Below, one piece after another: positions 55,009 to 64,000 of a stretch of 64,000 nt of DNA (its first letter is position 1; each line of letters starts with the position of its first letter). The notes beneath the pieces were generated by a model that did not search any database, was not told the origin of the DNA, and saw only the letters and a list, made by a program, of their open reading frames with translations. The position numbers and the translations under genes were made by a program. Source of the stretch: an alpha proteobacterium HIMB5 (GTDB lineage Bacteria; Pseudomonadota; Alphaproteobacteria; Pelagibacterales; Pelagibacteraceae); NCBI GenBank assembly GCA_000299095.1, contig CP003809.1:248001-312000 (forward strand). Direction: 5' to 3'.

Positions 55009-57360
55009 ATGGAAACAAAAATGAATAATATTTTTAAAAATTTTTTAATTATATCAACAAGTCTTGCGTTATTATTGAGTGTTTTTGTGCTTAGTATTTT
55101 ATGGAGCTTTTCTAACAAAATTCCAGATTATAAATTTTTAAAAAATTATAAACCTCCAGTTTCAAGCAAAGTATATTCTGGAGATGGAATGTTGGTAGCT
55201 GACTTCTCACGTGAAAAAAGAGTATTTGTTCCTTACGAAACTATACCAAAAAATGTAATAAATTCATTTCTTTCTGCTGAGGATAAGAATTTTTTTACTC
55301 ATCCAGGAGTCGATGCAAAAGGGGTCATGAGAGCAATAATTAATAACATTTCAAATATAAAAAACTCAAAAAGATTAGAAGGAGCATCAACAATTACTCA
55401 ACAAGTAGCTAAAAACTTTTTATTAACTAACGAAGTAAGTTTGAATAGAAAAATTAAAGAGGCCATACTAGCTTTTAGAATAGAAAGAACTCTTAGCAAA
55501 GAAAGAATATTAGAGCTTTATTTAAACCAAATTTATCTTGGAGGAGGTTCGTATGGAGTTGCAGCTGCCAGTTTAGAATATTTTGATAAATCAATTAAAG
55601 ATTTAGATTATGCAGAGGCAGCCTTATTGGCCGCATTACCCAAAGCACCAAGTAGATACAATCCATATAAAAATATTAAACTTGCAAAGTTTCGAAGAGA
55701 TTTAGTTTTAAAAAATTTATATGAGAACAATTATATAAACTATAAAAAATATATAGATTTAAGACAAAAAAAAATAGAATTAAAAAAAAATAAGAAGATA
55801 TTTTTAGAAGACTCTCAATATTATATAGAGGATGTTAGAAAAAAAATTATTAATGATTTAGGTTTTGATAAACTTTATAAACAAGGCTTTAATATTAATA
55901 CACCAATTGATTTAAACTTACAGTCGATTGCTACGGAAGCCTTAAGAAAAGGATTGATTGAATATGACAAGAGAAAAGGTTGGAGAGGACCTCTTCTGAA
56001 TATAAGAAATTATAATAATGATTGGTTTAAAAATTTAAATAAATATAATTTAGAAAAGACAATAAATTGGAAAATTGCCATCATAAAAGATTTAAGTGAT
56101 TATTATGCAACTTTGGAAACTGAGAATGGTAATGAAGGTATAATTAAATATGAAGATATTTCTTGGACAAAAAAGAATATTAAAGAAATTTTTGAAATTG
56201 GTGATGTAATTTATGTAGAAAAAAATACCGATAAATCTTTCAGTTTAAGACAAGAGCCATTAATTAACGGAGGAATTGTTGTAATGGACCCTTACACGGG
56301 TAGAGTTTTAGCATTGAGTGGTGGTTTTAGTTTTAAAAAAAGTGAGTTCAATAGATCAACACAAGCGTTAAGACAACCTGGATCAGCATTTAAACCATTT
56401 GTTTATGCTTTAGCTCTTGAAAATGATTATACTCCATCTACCCTAGTATTAGATGCACCATTAGTTTTAGACCAAGGAGAAGATCTTAAATTATGGAAAC
56501 CTCAAAATTATGGAAAAAAATTTTATGGGTTATCTACTTTAAGAACTGGACTTGAAAAATCGAGAAATTTAATGACAGTAAGAATTGCGCAAGATTTAGG
56601 CGTGGATAAGATTATAAATTTTTCTAAAAAACTTGGTATATATGAAAATCCTGAAGAAATTTTATCAATTTCATTAGGTTCTACTGAAACCACATTATTA
56701 AAACTTACTTCTGCATATTCAGCCTTCGTTAATGGTGGAAAACTTGTAAGCCCTGTACTTATCGATCGAATACAAGATAGTGAAGGAAATACAATTGTGA
56801 ATAACGAACTTAGAAAATGTTTAAATTGTAATGAAATTTCATATTTGAGCAAAAATTATCCATTAATAAAGGACGATTATAAGCAAATTTTTTCACAACA
56901 AACCGCTTATCAAATGACTTCAATCTTAGAGGGCGTAATTCAAAGGGGAACAGGAAAAAAATTAAAGTCTTTAAATCTGGATATAGGCGGAAAAACTGGA
57001 ACAACGAATAAAAATACTGACACATGGTTTATAGGATTTACCTCAGATTTAGTTGTAGGTGTTTATGTTGGATTAGATAATCCACAACCATTAGGCAAGA
57101 ATGAAACTGGAGCTAAAACTGCTTTACCTATATTTAAGTATTTTTTAGAATCATCAGTAGATAAATCTCAAGCACGACCATTTAAAGTTCCAAACGATAT
57201 AGTGATGATGGTTGTTGATCCAAACACTGGCCAAAAAGTAAAATTTTCTTCTAAAAACACTATAATTGAAAATTATAAGAAAAGAGATATTGTAAATAAT
57301 AAGGTTAAAAAAATTAATAGTAAAAACTTTGATGAAAATAAAATACTAAAATTTTATTAA
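55009..57360 (+). CDS. mrcA: Penicillin-binding protein 1A, bifunctional peptidoglycan synthase
   Basis: The protein is 783 residues from the ATG at 55009 (another ATG is at 55021). An N-terminal transmembrane anchor (about 10-35) leads to the GT51 glycosyltransferase domain with the catalytic Glu E91 in S-A-E-D-K-N-F-F-T-H-P-G and E-G-A-S-T-I-T-Q-Q-V-A-K-N near residue 125. The transpeptidase has S459 and K462 in P-G-S-A-F-K, a K-S-R-N segment, and G-G-K-T-G-T-T-N. It polymerises and crosslinks peptidoglycan in the periplasm. Its stop overlaps the start of prfB (TAATG), which ties the two together. Confidence 0.93.
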   Translation: METKMNNIFKNFLIISTSLALLLSVFVLSILWSFSNKIPDYKFLKNYKPPVSSKVYSGDGMLVADFSREKRVFVPYETIPKNVINSFLSAEDKNFFTHPGVDAKGVMRAIINNISNIKNSKRLEGASTITQQVAKNFLLTNEVSLNRKIKEAILAFRIERTLSKERILELYLNQIYLGGGSYGVAAASLEYFDKSIKDLDYAEAALLAALPKAPSRYNPYKNIKLAKFRRDLVLKNLYENNYINYKKYIDLRQKKIELKKNKKIFLEDSQYYIEDVRKKIINDLGFDKLYKQGFNINTPIDLNLQSIATEALRKGLIEYDKRKGWRGPLLNIRNYNNDWFKNLNKYNLEKTINWKIAIIKDLSDYYATLETENGNEGIIKYEDISWTKKNIKEIFEIGDVIYVEKNTDKSFSLRQEPLINGGIVVMDPYTGRVLALSGGFSFKKSEFNRSTQALRQPGSAFKPFVYALALENDYTPSTLVLDAPLVLDQGEDLKLWKPQNYGKKFYGLSTLRTGLEKSRNLMTVRIAQDLGVDKIINFSKKLGIYENPEEILSISLGSTETTLLKLTSAYSAFVNGGKLVSPVLIDRIQDSEGNTIVNNELRKCLNCNEISYLSKNYPLIKDDYKQIFSQQTAYQMTSILEGVIQRGTGKKLKSLNLDIGGKTGTTNKNTDTWFIGFTSDLVVGVYVGLDNPQPLGKNETGAKTALPIFKYFLESSVDKSQARPFKVPNDIVMMVVDPNTGQKVKFSSKNTIIENYKKRDIVNNKVKKINSKNFDENKILKFY

Positions 57361-58458
57361 TGGAAAACGAAATACAAACATTCTTAGCTGATATAAAAAA
57401 AATAAACTTAAGAATAAAGGAGTATCTTTGATAAAAATAAAGTTATTTCAAAGTTAAAATCCATAGAAGAAAAAATGCTAGAAGCCAATTTTTGGCAAGA
57501 TAAAAACAATTCTAAAAAAATTCTTAAAGAAAAAAAATTACTTGAAGAAATGTCATCTTCATATTTGAATATTGAGAATGAGTTAAAAGATGCGGAAGAA
57601 CTTTTTGATCTTGCAAATAATGAAGAAAATTTAGAAATTCTCTCCGATCTAACAATCAACTTAAAAACTCTTAAAAAGACAGTAAAAAAAAATGAAATAA
57701 AATGCTTTTTATCAAATGAAGCAGACTCTTTAGATACTTATATTGAAATACATGCTGGTGCTGGCGGGACTGAAAGTCAAGATTGGGCTCAAATGTTAAG
57801 AAGAATGTATATTAAATGGGCTGATAGAAAAAAATTTAAAGTTGGATTAATTAGTGAACATAAAGGAGATGAAGCTGGCATAAAATCGTCTACAATTAAA
57901 ATTGAAGGTGATTACGTATTTGGATGGCTAAAAAAAGAGTCTGGTATTCACAGATTAGTTAGAATTTCACCATTTGATTCAGGGGCTAGAAGGCACACAA
58001 GTTTTGCAAGTGTCTGGATTTATCCCATGGTTGATGAAAATATTAAAGTTGAAATTCAAGAAAAGGATTTAAGAATTGACACATATAGATCTAGTGGTGC
58101 TGGAGGCCAGCATGTAAATACTACAGATAGTGCAGTAAGAATTACACACATACCAACTAAAATAGTTGTACAATGTCAGAACGAACGATCACAACACAAA
58201 AATAAAGAGACATGTATGAATATGCTAAAGGCAAGACTTTATGATTATGAAATAAAAAAAAAAGAGGAGGAGAGTCAAAACACAGAAAGCATTAAATCTG
58301 AAATTGGATGGGGTCATCAAATTAGATCATATGTGTTACAACCTTATCAGCTTGTTAAAGATAACAGAACTAATTTTGAAAACACTAGTCCAGATAAGGT
58401 GCTAGATGGTGAAATTGATGAATTTTTGGAACAATCTCTCTATAATTTAAATGACTAG
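57360..58458 (+). CDS. prfB: Peptide chain release factor 2, with programmed +1 frameshift
   Basis: The zero frame runs from the ATG at 57360 for 23 codons (M-E-N-E-I-Q-T-F-L) and stops at TGA 57429-57431. The rest is in the +1 frame, codons from GAT at 57430. Together they give 365 residues, matching the Escherichia coli RF2 length. RF2-specific I-S-P-F-D-S (the SPF stop-codon reader) and S-S-G-A-G-G-Q-H-V-N (GGQ) are both present. RF2 ends translation at UGA and UAA. The in-frame UGA is read only by RF2, so low RF2 favours the frameshift, an autoregulation known from Escherichia coli. It overlaps mrcA by one base at TAATG and overlaps the AsmA gene by 8 bases. Confidence 0.95.
57417..57431 (+). 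promoter_or_regulatory. RF2 +1 programmed frameshift site
   Basis: The sequence reads AAG GAG TAT CTT TGA T. The AGGAG Shine-Dalgarno-like element, three bases before the slippery CTT and the weak UGA stop, matches the well-known RF2 site, with GAG in place of GGG. The T at 57429 is skipped when the ribosome shifts. Confidence 0.95.
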
Positions 58459-60640
58459 ATATTTTTTTAGATTTTTAATTTTTATCACATTAATTATTTT
58501 TTGTTTTATAAGTTATTTTTCAATAATTGGTTTTGAAACAAAAAAATTTAATTCATTAATAAAATCAAACTTAAATAATATAGATAAACAAATAGATATA
58601 AAATTAAATGATGTTAAAATTGTTTTAGACCCATTTAATTTGCACTTGGACATAAAAACATTAGGTCCAAATATTTTATATAACAATAATTTAATTGAAC
58701 TTGAGTCTGTCAAAACACAAATTTCATTATCAAGTATAATTAATAAAAAAATTTCATCATCTAACTTATCAATTTCAACAAAATTAATTAAAATTAATGA
58801 TTTAATCTCTTTTGTACGAGCAATAAATAATACTCCGGAACTGACACTTGTTAATAAAATTATAGATAAAGGTTTTGTAGTTGTTGACTTAAATATTAAT
58901 TTTAATGAAAACGGTAAAATCAAAGATGATTATGAATTAAAAGGTATTATCAAAGATGTTAATATTACTTCATTAAACAATAATAAAATACAAGATATAA
59001 ATTTTAATTTTATTCATGAAAATTCAAAGTCAATTTTTAAAGATATTAGTTTTAAGTATCAAGATTTAAAGATTGTTTCAAATGAGTTCAATATAAATAA
59101 TAATGATAAAGAAATTTTTCTTAAAGGTGAGTTAGAAACAAAATCAATTATTATTAACAAAAAAGAAGTTTCAAACTATCTAAATTTTAATAATAATTTA
59201 GAAATTGAAAAGATTAAATTTTCTTCAATAAATGATCTTGAAATTTCATTAACAAAAAGATTTAAACTAGAAAATTATAATATAAAATCTTCTTTGAATA
59301 TTGAGGATATAGTTTTAAAAAATTTCTTGAATTTAAAGTACTTTTTTCCAGAAATGAAAGAGACAATATCATTCAAAGATAACAAAATAAATTTAGTTTC
59401 AAAAAAAAACTTTTTAAAACTTTCGGGTTCTGGGAAAACTTTATTACAAAAAAAATTTGATGAAATTAATTATGAACTTATAAAAAAAGATAATGATTAT
59501 ATTTTTGATACAAATTTGGATATTTCAAATAATCCTATACAAATTAAATTTTTAAATTTTAAAAATTCTAATAAAACAAAAACATCCCTAAGCTTGAAAG
59601 GAAAATTTAATAAAGATCAAAAATTAAGTTTTGATAAATTATCTTTTGTAAATGACAAAAATATCATTGAAATTAATGATTTAAAATTTGACAAGGATTA
59701 TAAAATTTTTGATTTAAATTATGCTTCAATAAAAATAGTTGATGAGTTAGATAAGAAAAATCGTTTATCAATAAATAAAAAAAAAGATTATTATAATGTT
59801 TCAGGATCAAATTTTAATGCATCAATTTTTGTTGATGATTTAATAAAAAAAGATGATGATCAAAATAAAGATTTATTCAGTAATAATTTAAACTTAAGAT
59901 TAAACATTAATGAAGTACTAATTGCAGAAGATCATATTATAAAAAATTTGAACGGTGATATTAGCTTTGAAAGAAATAATGTTAATAAAGCAAATTTAAA
60001 GGGTTCTTTTTCAAAAAATGAAAATATTTCATTTACTGTAATTAAAAAAAATGAACAAAAAGTTACAACTTTTTTCTCTGATAAAGCAGAACCATTTGTT
60101 AAAAAATTTGAACTCATAAAAGGATTTGATGGAGGATCATTAGATTTTTATTCGGTTGAAAGTGGAAATTCTTCGAACACTCATATTAAACTTTATGATT
60201 TTAAGCTTAAAGAAGTGCCAGCATTAACAAAACTACTTACTCTAGCATCTTTACAAGGTATTGCAGATTTATTGTCTGGAGAAGGTATAAGGTTTAATGA
60301 TTTTGAGATGAAGTTTCAAAATCAAAAAAATTTGATTACAATAAATGAAGTTTATGCAATAGGACCTGCGATTTCCATCTTAATGGATGGCTATATTGAA
60401 AAAGATAAATTAATAAGTTTGAGGGGTACACTTGTGCCCGCTACAACAATAAATAAATTTATTGGTTCTATACCTATACTCGGAAACATCTTAGTAGGTA
60501 AAAAAACTGGTGAAGGTGTGTTTGGTGTAAGCTTTAAGATTAAAGGTCCACCCAAAAAAACAGAGACAACAGTTAATCCTATTAAAACTCTTACACCTAG
60601 ATTCATCACAAGGACCCTAGAAAAAATAAAAAAAAATTAG
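58451..60640 (+). CDS. AsmA/YhdP-like envelope protein
   Basis: The protein is 729 residues. One N-terminal transmembrane helix (about 5-25) is followed by a very long repetitive beta-rich periplasmic region, rich in Asn, Lys and Ile. The C-terminal part (about 590-720) matches the AsmA/DUF3971 end: L-T-K-L-L-T-L-A-S-L-Q-G-I, the G-P-A-I-S-I-L-M-D-G-Y and G-T-L-V-P segments, and I-P-I-L-G-N-I-L. AsmA-like proteins are thought to carry phospholipids between membranes. It overlaps prfB by 8 bases and shares its stop with tyrS (TTAG). Confidence 0.78.
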   Translation: MTRYFFRFLIFITLIIFCFISYFSIIGFETKKFNSLIKSNLNNIDKQIDIKLNDVKIVLDPFNLHLDIKTLGPNILYNNNLIELESVKTQISLSSIINKKISSSNLSISTKLIKINDLISFVRAINNTPELTLVNKIIDKGFVVVDLNINFNENGKIKDDYELKGIIKDVNITSLNNNKIQDINFNFIHENSKSIFKDISFKYQDLKIVSNEFNINNNDKEIFLKGELETKSIIINKKEVSNYLNFNNNLEIEKIKFSSINDLEISLTKRFKLENYNIKSSLNIEDIVLKNFLNLKYFFPEMKETISFKDNKINLVSKKNFLKLSGSGKTLLQKKFDEINYELIKKDNDYIFDTNLDISNNPIQIKFLNFKNSNKTKTSLSLKGKFNKDQKLSFDKLSFVNDKNIIEINDLKFDKDYKIFDLNYASIKIVDELDKKNRLSINKKKDYYNVSGSNFNASIFVDDLIKKDDDQNKDLFSNNLNLRLNINEVLIAEDHIIKNLNGDISFERNNVNKANLKGSFSKNENISFTVIKKNEQKVTTFFSDKAEPFVKKFELIKGFDGGSLDFYSVESGNSSNTHIKLYDFKLKEVPALTKLLTLASLQGIADLLSGEGIRFNDFEMKFQNQKNLITINEVYAIGPAISILMDGYIEKDKLISLRGTLVPATTINKFIGSIPILGNILVGKKTGEGVFGVSFKIKGPPKKTETTVNPIKTLTPRFITRTLEKIKKN

Positions 60641-61866
60641 ACTAGATGTATCTTAAAATGTCTTTTCTTTCCAATTGATAATTTAAATGAATTATCTTTA
60701 TAATCTTTAAAGTTTAATTTTAGATTTTCATCATTTAAAACTTTATTATTTATTTTAATTCCATTATTTTTAATTAATCTTCTAATTTCACTTTTTGATT
60801 TTTCTAATTTTGACAATATTAAAATTTCAATAATTGAAGTTTCATAATTAATTTTATTTTTATCTAAATTTATTGAAGGTAAATTTGAACTATCAGCATC
60901 TCCCGAAAAGGCTTCTCTCGCAATTTTTTCTGATTTTATTGCTTCATCTGAACCATGAAGCATTTCAGTTGCTTTATTAGCTAATAGTTTTTTTAAATCG
61001 TTTATATCGTTGTTTTTTATACTTTCAATTTCTTCTATCTCTAAATCTGTGAATATCTTTAAAAACTTAATTACATCTCTGTCATCTGTATTTCTCCAAA
61101 ATTGCCAATAGTCATAAGGAGATAAATAACTTTTATCTAACCATATTGCGCCTGTTTCAGTTTTTCCCATTTTTGCACCTGATGCAAGTGTAATCAAAGG
61201 AGTAGTCAATCCATAAGCTTGATTTCCAGAGTATCTCTTAATCAATTCTACACCATTAACAATATTACCCCACTGATCTGAACCTCCAATTTGAAGAATA
61301 CATTCTTTTTTTTTATTAAGTTCAAGAAAATCATATGCTTGAAGTATCATGTAATTAAATTCCATATAACTTAAGGATTGTTCTCTTTCTAATCTTAATT
61401 TTACACTATCAAAAGTAAGCATTTTATTAATTGTAAAATGTTTTCCTACATCTCTTAAAAAAGAAATATAATTAAGTCCTTTTAACCAATCATAATTATT
61501 AACAAAAATTGGTTTGGTTGTATTACTTTCATTATCTAAAAAATTGGTTAAAATTTTTTCTATATTTTTAATATTTATATTAATTTCATCCTCATTTAGA
61601 ATTTTTCTCGTTTTATCTTTTCCTGAAGGATCTCCTATTCTAGTAGTACCTCCACCAATTAACACAATTGGCTGATGACCATGTTTTTGTAGTAATCTTA
61701 AACACATGATTTGGAGTAAACTACCAACGTGTAAACTTTCAGCCGTGCAATCAAACCCTATGTAAGCTTTTATCTTTTTAGTATCTAATAAATTAGATAA
61801 TTCTTCATCATTTGTACACTGGTAGTAAAAACCTCTGTCTTTAAATTCTTTTAAAAATTTATTCAT
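60637..61866 (-). CDS. tyrS: Tyrosyl-tRNA synthetase
   Basis: The protein is 409 residues from the ATG at 61866; an upstream in-frame start at 61905 would reach the divergent anmK. It is a class Ic synthetase with the HIGH-like L-H-V-G-S-L-L-Q, the G-C-T-A-E/G-F-D-C-T-A substrate region, G-G-S-D-Q-W-G-N-I near residue 192 and the KMSKS-like K-M-G-K-T near residue 231. An S4 RNA-binding domain closes the protein (about 340-409). It ligates Tyr to tRNA-Tyr. Divergent from anmK over 45 bases. Confidence 0.95.
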   Translation of the reverse strand: MNKFLKEFKDRGFYYQCTNDEELSNLLDTKKIKAYIGFDCTAESLHVGSLLQIMCLRLLQKHGHQPIVLIGGGTTRIGDPSGKDKTRKILNEDEININIKNIEKILTNFLDNESNTTKPIFVNNYDWLKGLNYISFLRDVGKHFTINKMLTFDSVKLRLEREQSLSYMEFNYMILQAYDFLELNKKKECILQIGGSDQWGNIVNGVELIKRYSGNQAYGLTTPLITLASGAKMGKTETGAIWLDKSYLSPYDYWQFWRNTDDRDVIKFLKIFTDLEIEEIESIKNNDINDLKKLLANKATEMLHGSDEAIKSEKIAREAFSGDADSSNLPSINLDKNKINYETSIIEILILSKLEKSKSEIRRLIKNNGIKINNKVLNDENLKLNFKDYKDNSFKLSIGKKRHFKIHLV

Positions 61867-61911
61867 ATTTATAAATTTACAATATACATTTTTTAATAAA
61901 AACAAATATTT

Positions 61912-63045
61912 ATGAAAAAAAAAATACTTAATTGTCTAGGAATGATGAGCGGAACTTCGATGGATGGAGTAGATATTTCTCTAATTAAAACCGATGGGGA
62001 AAATTTTTTTGAGAGCATAATAGATAAATACTACGAATTTCCAGATAATTTATACGATGGATTGATAAAAATTAGAGAAACAATAAACTCTAAAGAAGAT
62101 CTTAAAATTCAAAAAAACGGAATCAGAAATTTAGAAAAACAATTCACTCTTTTTCACGCATCACTTATTGATGATTTAAAGTCTAATTTTGAGATAGATG
62201 TTGTTGGTTTTCATGGTCAAACAATTTTTCACTCTCCAAAAAATAAAATTAGTTTTCAAATTGGTGATGGAAATTTATTAGCACAACTAATAAAAAAAAA
62301 AGTCGTTTTCAATTTTAGAAAAAATGATATTGATCATTCTGGACAGGGTGCACCTTTAACTCCTATTTTTCATAATTTAATTTCAAAAAAAATTAATGAA
62401 AAGAATAAAAATATTTCTATATATTTAATTAATATTGGTGGAATAACGAATTTAACAAAAATTGCTAAAAATTTTGATGAAAATTTTATGGAAGGCTATG
62501 ATATTGGTCCAGGAAATTGCTTAATTGATAATTGGGTTAGAAAAAATTCAAGATTTAAATATGATGAGAATGGTAAAATTGCAAGTTTAGGTAAATTAAA
62601 TGAATTAACCTTAAATCAGGCAATTGATAACTTTGAGTTCAACGATTTTAAAAATTCGTTAGATATAAACGATTTTGATATCTCTTTTTTAAGAGGATTA
62701 GATTTTGAAGAAGGTTGTACAACTGTAACAGAGTTTACAGCTTATTTAATAGCTAATGGAATTAATAATTTAAGAAATAAAAATGATGATTTAGACTTAT
62801 TCATTTTTTGTGGAGGAGGTAGAAAAAATAACTTTTTAATAAAAAGAATTGAAAATTATATTAATAATGATCAAGGTTTCATTCTAAAAAATATTGATGA
62901 TTATAATCTTGATGGTGATTTTATAGAGTCCCAAGCTTTTGGTTATTTGGCTGCAAGGTCGATATACAATCTTCCAATTTCATTTCCTAAAACTACTAGA
63001 TGTTTGAAATCAATATCAGGAGGTGAGATAGTTGATAATAATTAA
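61912..63045 (+). CDS. anmK: Anhydro-N-acetylmuramic acid kinase
   Basis: The protein is 377 residues, the standard AnmK length. Motifs: G-M-M-S-G-T-S-M-D-G-V-D near residue 10, the V-V-G-F-H-G-Q-T-I-F-H region near residue 97, and I-G-G-I-T-N-L and D-I-G-P-G-N-C-L-I-D in the ASKHA fold. It phosphorylates 1,6-anhydro-MurNAc with ring opening to give MurNAc-6-phosphate for cell-wall recycling. It ends 1 base from the convergent hydrolase gene. Confidence 0.94.
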   Translation: MKKKILNCLGMMSGTSMDGVDISLIKTDGENFFESIIDKYYEFPDNLYDGLIKIRETINSKEDLKIQKNGIRNLEKQFTLFHASLIDDLKSNFEIDVVGFHGQTIFHSPKNKISFQIGDGNLLAQLIKKKVVFNFRKNDIDHSGQGAPLTPIFHNLISKKINEKNKNISIYLINIGGITNLTKIAKNFDENFMEGYDIGPGNCLIDNWVRKNSRFKYDENGKIASLGKLNELTLNQAIDNFEFNDFKNSLDINDFDISFLRGLDFEEGCTTVTEFTAYLIANGINNLRNKNDDLDLFIFCGGGRKNNFLIKRIENYINNDQGFILKNIDDYNLDGDFIESQAFGYLAARSIYNLPISFPKTTRCLKSISGGEIVDNN

Positions 63046-63046
63046 G

Positions 63047-63703
63047 TTAGTATATAGCTGTTTCTTTTTTAATATATTTATCTAAACTTGTAACTAAAGA
63101 ACTTTCTGTTTTAGAAAAAAAATGATTAGCTTCTGGAACAGATTCAAACTCTACTTTTATTCCTTTTTGAGAACTCAATCTTGTATTAAGTTCGTTAATA
63201 TATTCTATAGGCACTAACTCATCTTTTTTTCCATGTATTATTAATCCAGAAGTAGGACATGGTGATAAAAATGAAAAATCATACGCATTAGGTTGAGGAG
63301 AAATTGCTATAAATCTATTAATCTCTGGTCTTCTCATTAAAAGCTGCATTGCAATTAAAGACCCAAAAGAAAAACCAGAAACCCAACATTGAGAATTGTC
63401 AAAATTTTCTCTTTCTAGCCAATCCAGTGCAGCTGCAGCATCAGCAAGTTCACCTTGGCCGTTATCAAATTCACCGTCACTTTTTCCTACACCTCTAAAA
63501 TTTACTCTACAAACTGAAAAATCATTTTCCATAAACGTATGAAATGTTTCCACGACAACTTTATTGTTCATTGTTCCACCATACTGAGGATGAGGTTGTA
63601 ATACTAATGCGATCGGTGAAGTCGGTTTTTTACTTTTATAATATTTTGCCTCAAGTCTTCCCGCAGGACCAGGTATGAATATCTCTAAAATTTTATTATC
63701 CAT
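63047..63703 (-). CDS. Alpha/beta hydrolase
   Basis: The protein is 218 residues. The nucleophile elbow is S112 in G-F-S-F-G, with an early oxyanion region Q-P-H-P-Q-Y-G-G near residue 37, the catalytic Asp probably in H-G-K-K-D-E-L-V-P, and His in E-A-N-H-F-F. It is related to the small cytosolic hydrolases often found beside iscR/suf genes in alphaproteobacteria. The substrate is unknown. It is divergent from iscR across 108 bases that carry the IscR-like operator. Confidence 0.85.
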   Translation of the reverse strand: MDNKILEIFIPGPAGRLEAKYYKSKKPTSPIALVLQPHPQYGGTMNNKVVVETFHTFMENDFSVCRVNFRGVGKSDGEFDNGQGELADAAAALDWLERENFDNSQCWVSGFSFGSLIAMQLLMRRPEINRFIAISPQPNAYDFSFLSPCPTSGLIIHGKKDELVPIEYINELNTRLSSQKGIKVEFESVPEANHFFSKTESSLVTSLDKYIKKETAIY

Positions 63704-63770
63704 ATTTTGAAAAAAAGCATGAATAGCACAAGTCTGCGTTAAAATGGTAGTTTTTTTTTATGTTAGATAC

Positions 63771-63798
63771 TTGACTATTTTAGTCGGGTTTATATATA
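63771..63798 (+). promoter_or_regulatory. iscR promoter with IscR-type operator
   Basis: A -35 box TTGACT (63771-63776) and a -10-like TATATA (63793-63798) are 16 bases apart. Between and over them lies a perfect inverted repeat GACTA-TTT-TAGTC (63773-63785) with flanking ATA and GGGT, which fits the type 1 IscR site known from Escherichia coli. This suggests repression of iscR and the following operon by the [2Fe-2S] form of IscR. Confidence 0.78.
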
Positions 63799-63811
63799 CC
63801 CTTCATTACTC

Positions 63812-64000
63812 ATGAAATTAACATCAAAAGGTAGATACGCTGTAATGGCTTTAATTGATATTGCAAAATTTGATAATATCAATCCAGTTTCATTGAGAGA
63901 CATTTCGTTAAGACAGGGAATATCAGTAGATTTTCTAGAACAAATTTTTTCAAAACTCAAAAAAAATGAAATAGTTAAAAGTATTAGAGGAACACAAGGC
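63812..64000 (+). CDS. iscR: Rrf2 family regulator IscR (partial, N-terminal)
   Basis: The first 63 residues are present; the gene runs off the window. It begins M-K-L-T-S-K-G-R-Y-A-V-M-A-L-I-D-I-A, the Rrf2 start, and the winged-helix recognition region reads I-S-L-R-Q-G-I-S-V-D-F-L-E-Q-I-F-S-K-L. IscR senses [2Fe-2S] clusters and controls Fe-S assembly genes. The cluster Cys residues lie outside the window, so binding of a cluster is inferred from the family and from the operator in front. In related genomes a suf operon follows. Confidence 0.9.
   Translation, partial: MKLTSKGRYAVMALIDIAKFDNINPVSLRDISLRQGISVDFLEQIFSKLKKNEIVKSIRGTQG

Noticed and set aside
57360..57480. Apparent frameshifted or truncated prfB
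   Set aside because: The CTT TGA context with the AGGAG element and the exact 365-residue product show programmed frameshifting, not a broken gene.
1..64000. tRNA, rRNA, riboswitch, CRISPR, prophage or insertion sequence
   Set aside because: No gap is long enough to hold most of these, and no cloverleaf, repeat array, transposase or integrase was seen. Small RNAs inside coding regions cannot be excluded.

Overview
The window looks like a piece of a SAR11-type alphaproteobacterial chromosome (order Pelagibacterales, Candidatus Pelagibacter-like). The reasons are a very low G+C content (I estimate about 30 percent), almost no intergenic DNA, many overlapping start and stop codons, and a gene set typical of streamlined marine alphaproteobacteria: NDUFA12-like complex I subunit, DUF2066-HdaA-aspS, DUF2155 next to accC/accB, and IscR beginning a probable suf operon. 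I count about 65 protein genes. No tRNA, rRNA, CRISPR array, insertion sequence or prophage was seen. No gene-free stretch exceeds about 120 bases.

Layout. 1-3123: end of a cyclopropane-fatty-acid synthase gene, a DUF3833 lipoprotein, a short-chain dehydrogenase, a TspO protein and an FAD-dependent amino-acid oxidase. 3126-12614: SelO, then a formate oxidation island (FdhA, FdhB, FdhD, an HPP membrane protein and a SufU/IscU-like scaffold on the minus strand; divergent mobA and moeA for the molybdenum cofactor). 12666-18392: a guanidino-compound locus (EamA permease, creatinase, glycine amidinotransferase, threonine aldolase, a second creatinase-fold protein). 18389-24182: a coiled-coil protein, a MOSC protein, an MFS transporter, and a permease-gshB-gshA glutathione operon. 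24251-31217: purF, cvpA, an MMPL/RND exporter, dnaB, rplI, rpsR, rpsF. 31304-33895: fabD, fabG, acpP, gmk. 33884-41212: rsmA, pdxA, surA, lptD, lptG, lptF, an outer-membrane biogenesis operon. 41272-49893: pepA, ndk, purN-purM, DUF2066, hdaA, aspS, an orphan class II ribonucleotide reductase-like tail protein, the complex I assembly protein and DUF2155. 49890-54924: accC, accB, aroQ, thiS-thiG, rne. 55009-63703: PBP1A, prfB with a +1 frameshift, an AsmA-like protein, tyrS, anmK and an alpha/beta hydrolase. 63812-64000: start of iscR behind an IscR-type operator.

How it fits together. The formate island couples Mo-dependent formate oxidation to NAD reduction and carries its own cofactor genes. 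A membrane protein in it may be a formate transporter. The guanidino locus could connect arginine, glycine, guanidinoacetate or creatine, sarcosine and urea. It is the most unusual metabolic unit here, because the first M24 protein keeps every creatinase active-site residue I could place. The rest is mostly core replication, translation, envelope and purine machinery. The best regulatory signals are the RF2 frameshift site and the iscR operator. Divergent and convergent gene pairs are packed so tightly that several promoters must lie inside coding sequence, and several convergent stop codons share the same four bases.
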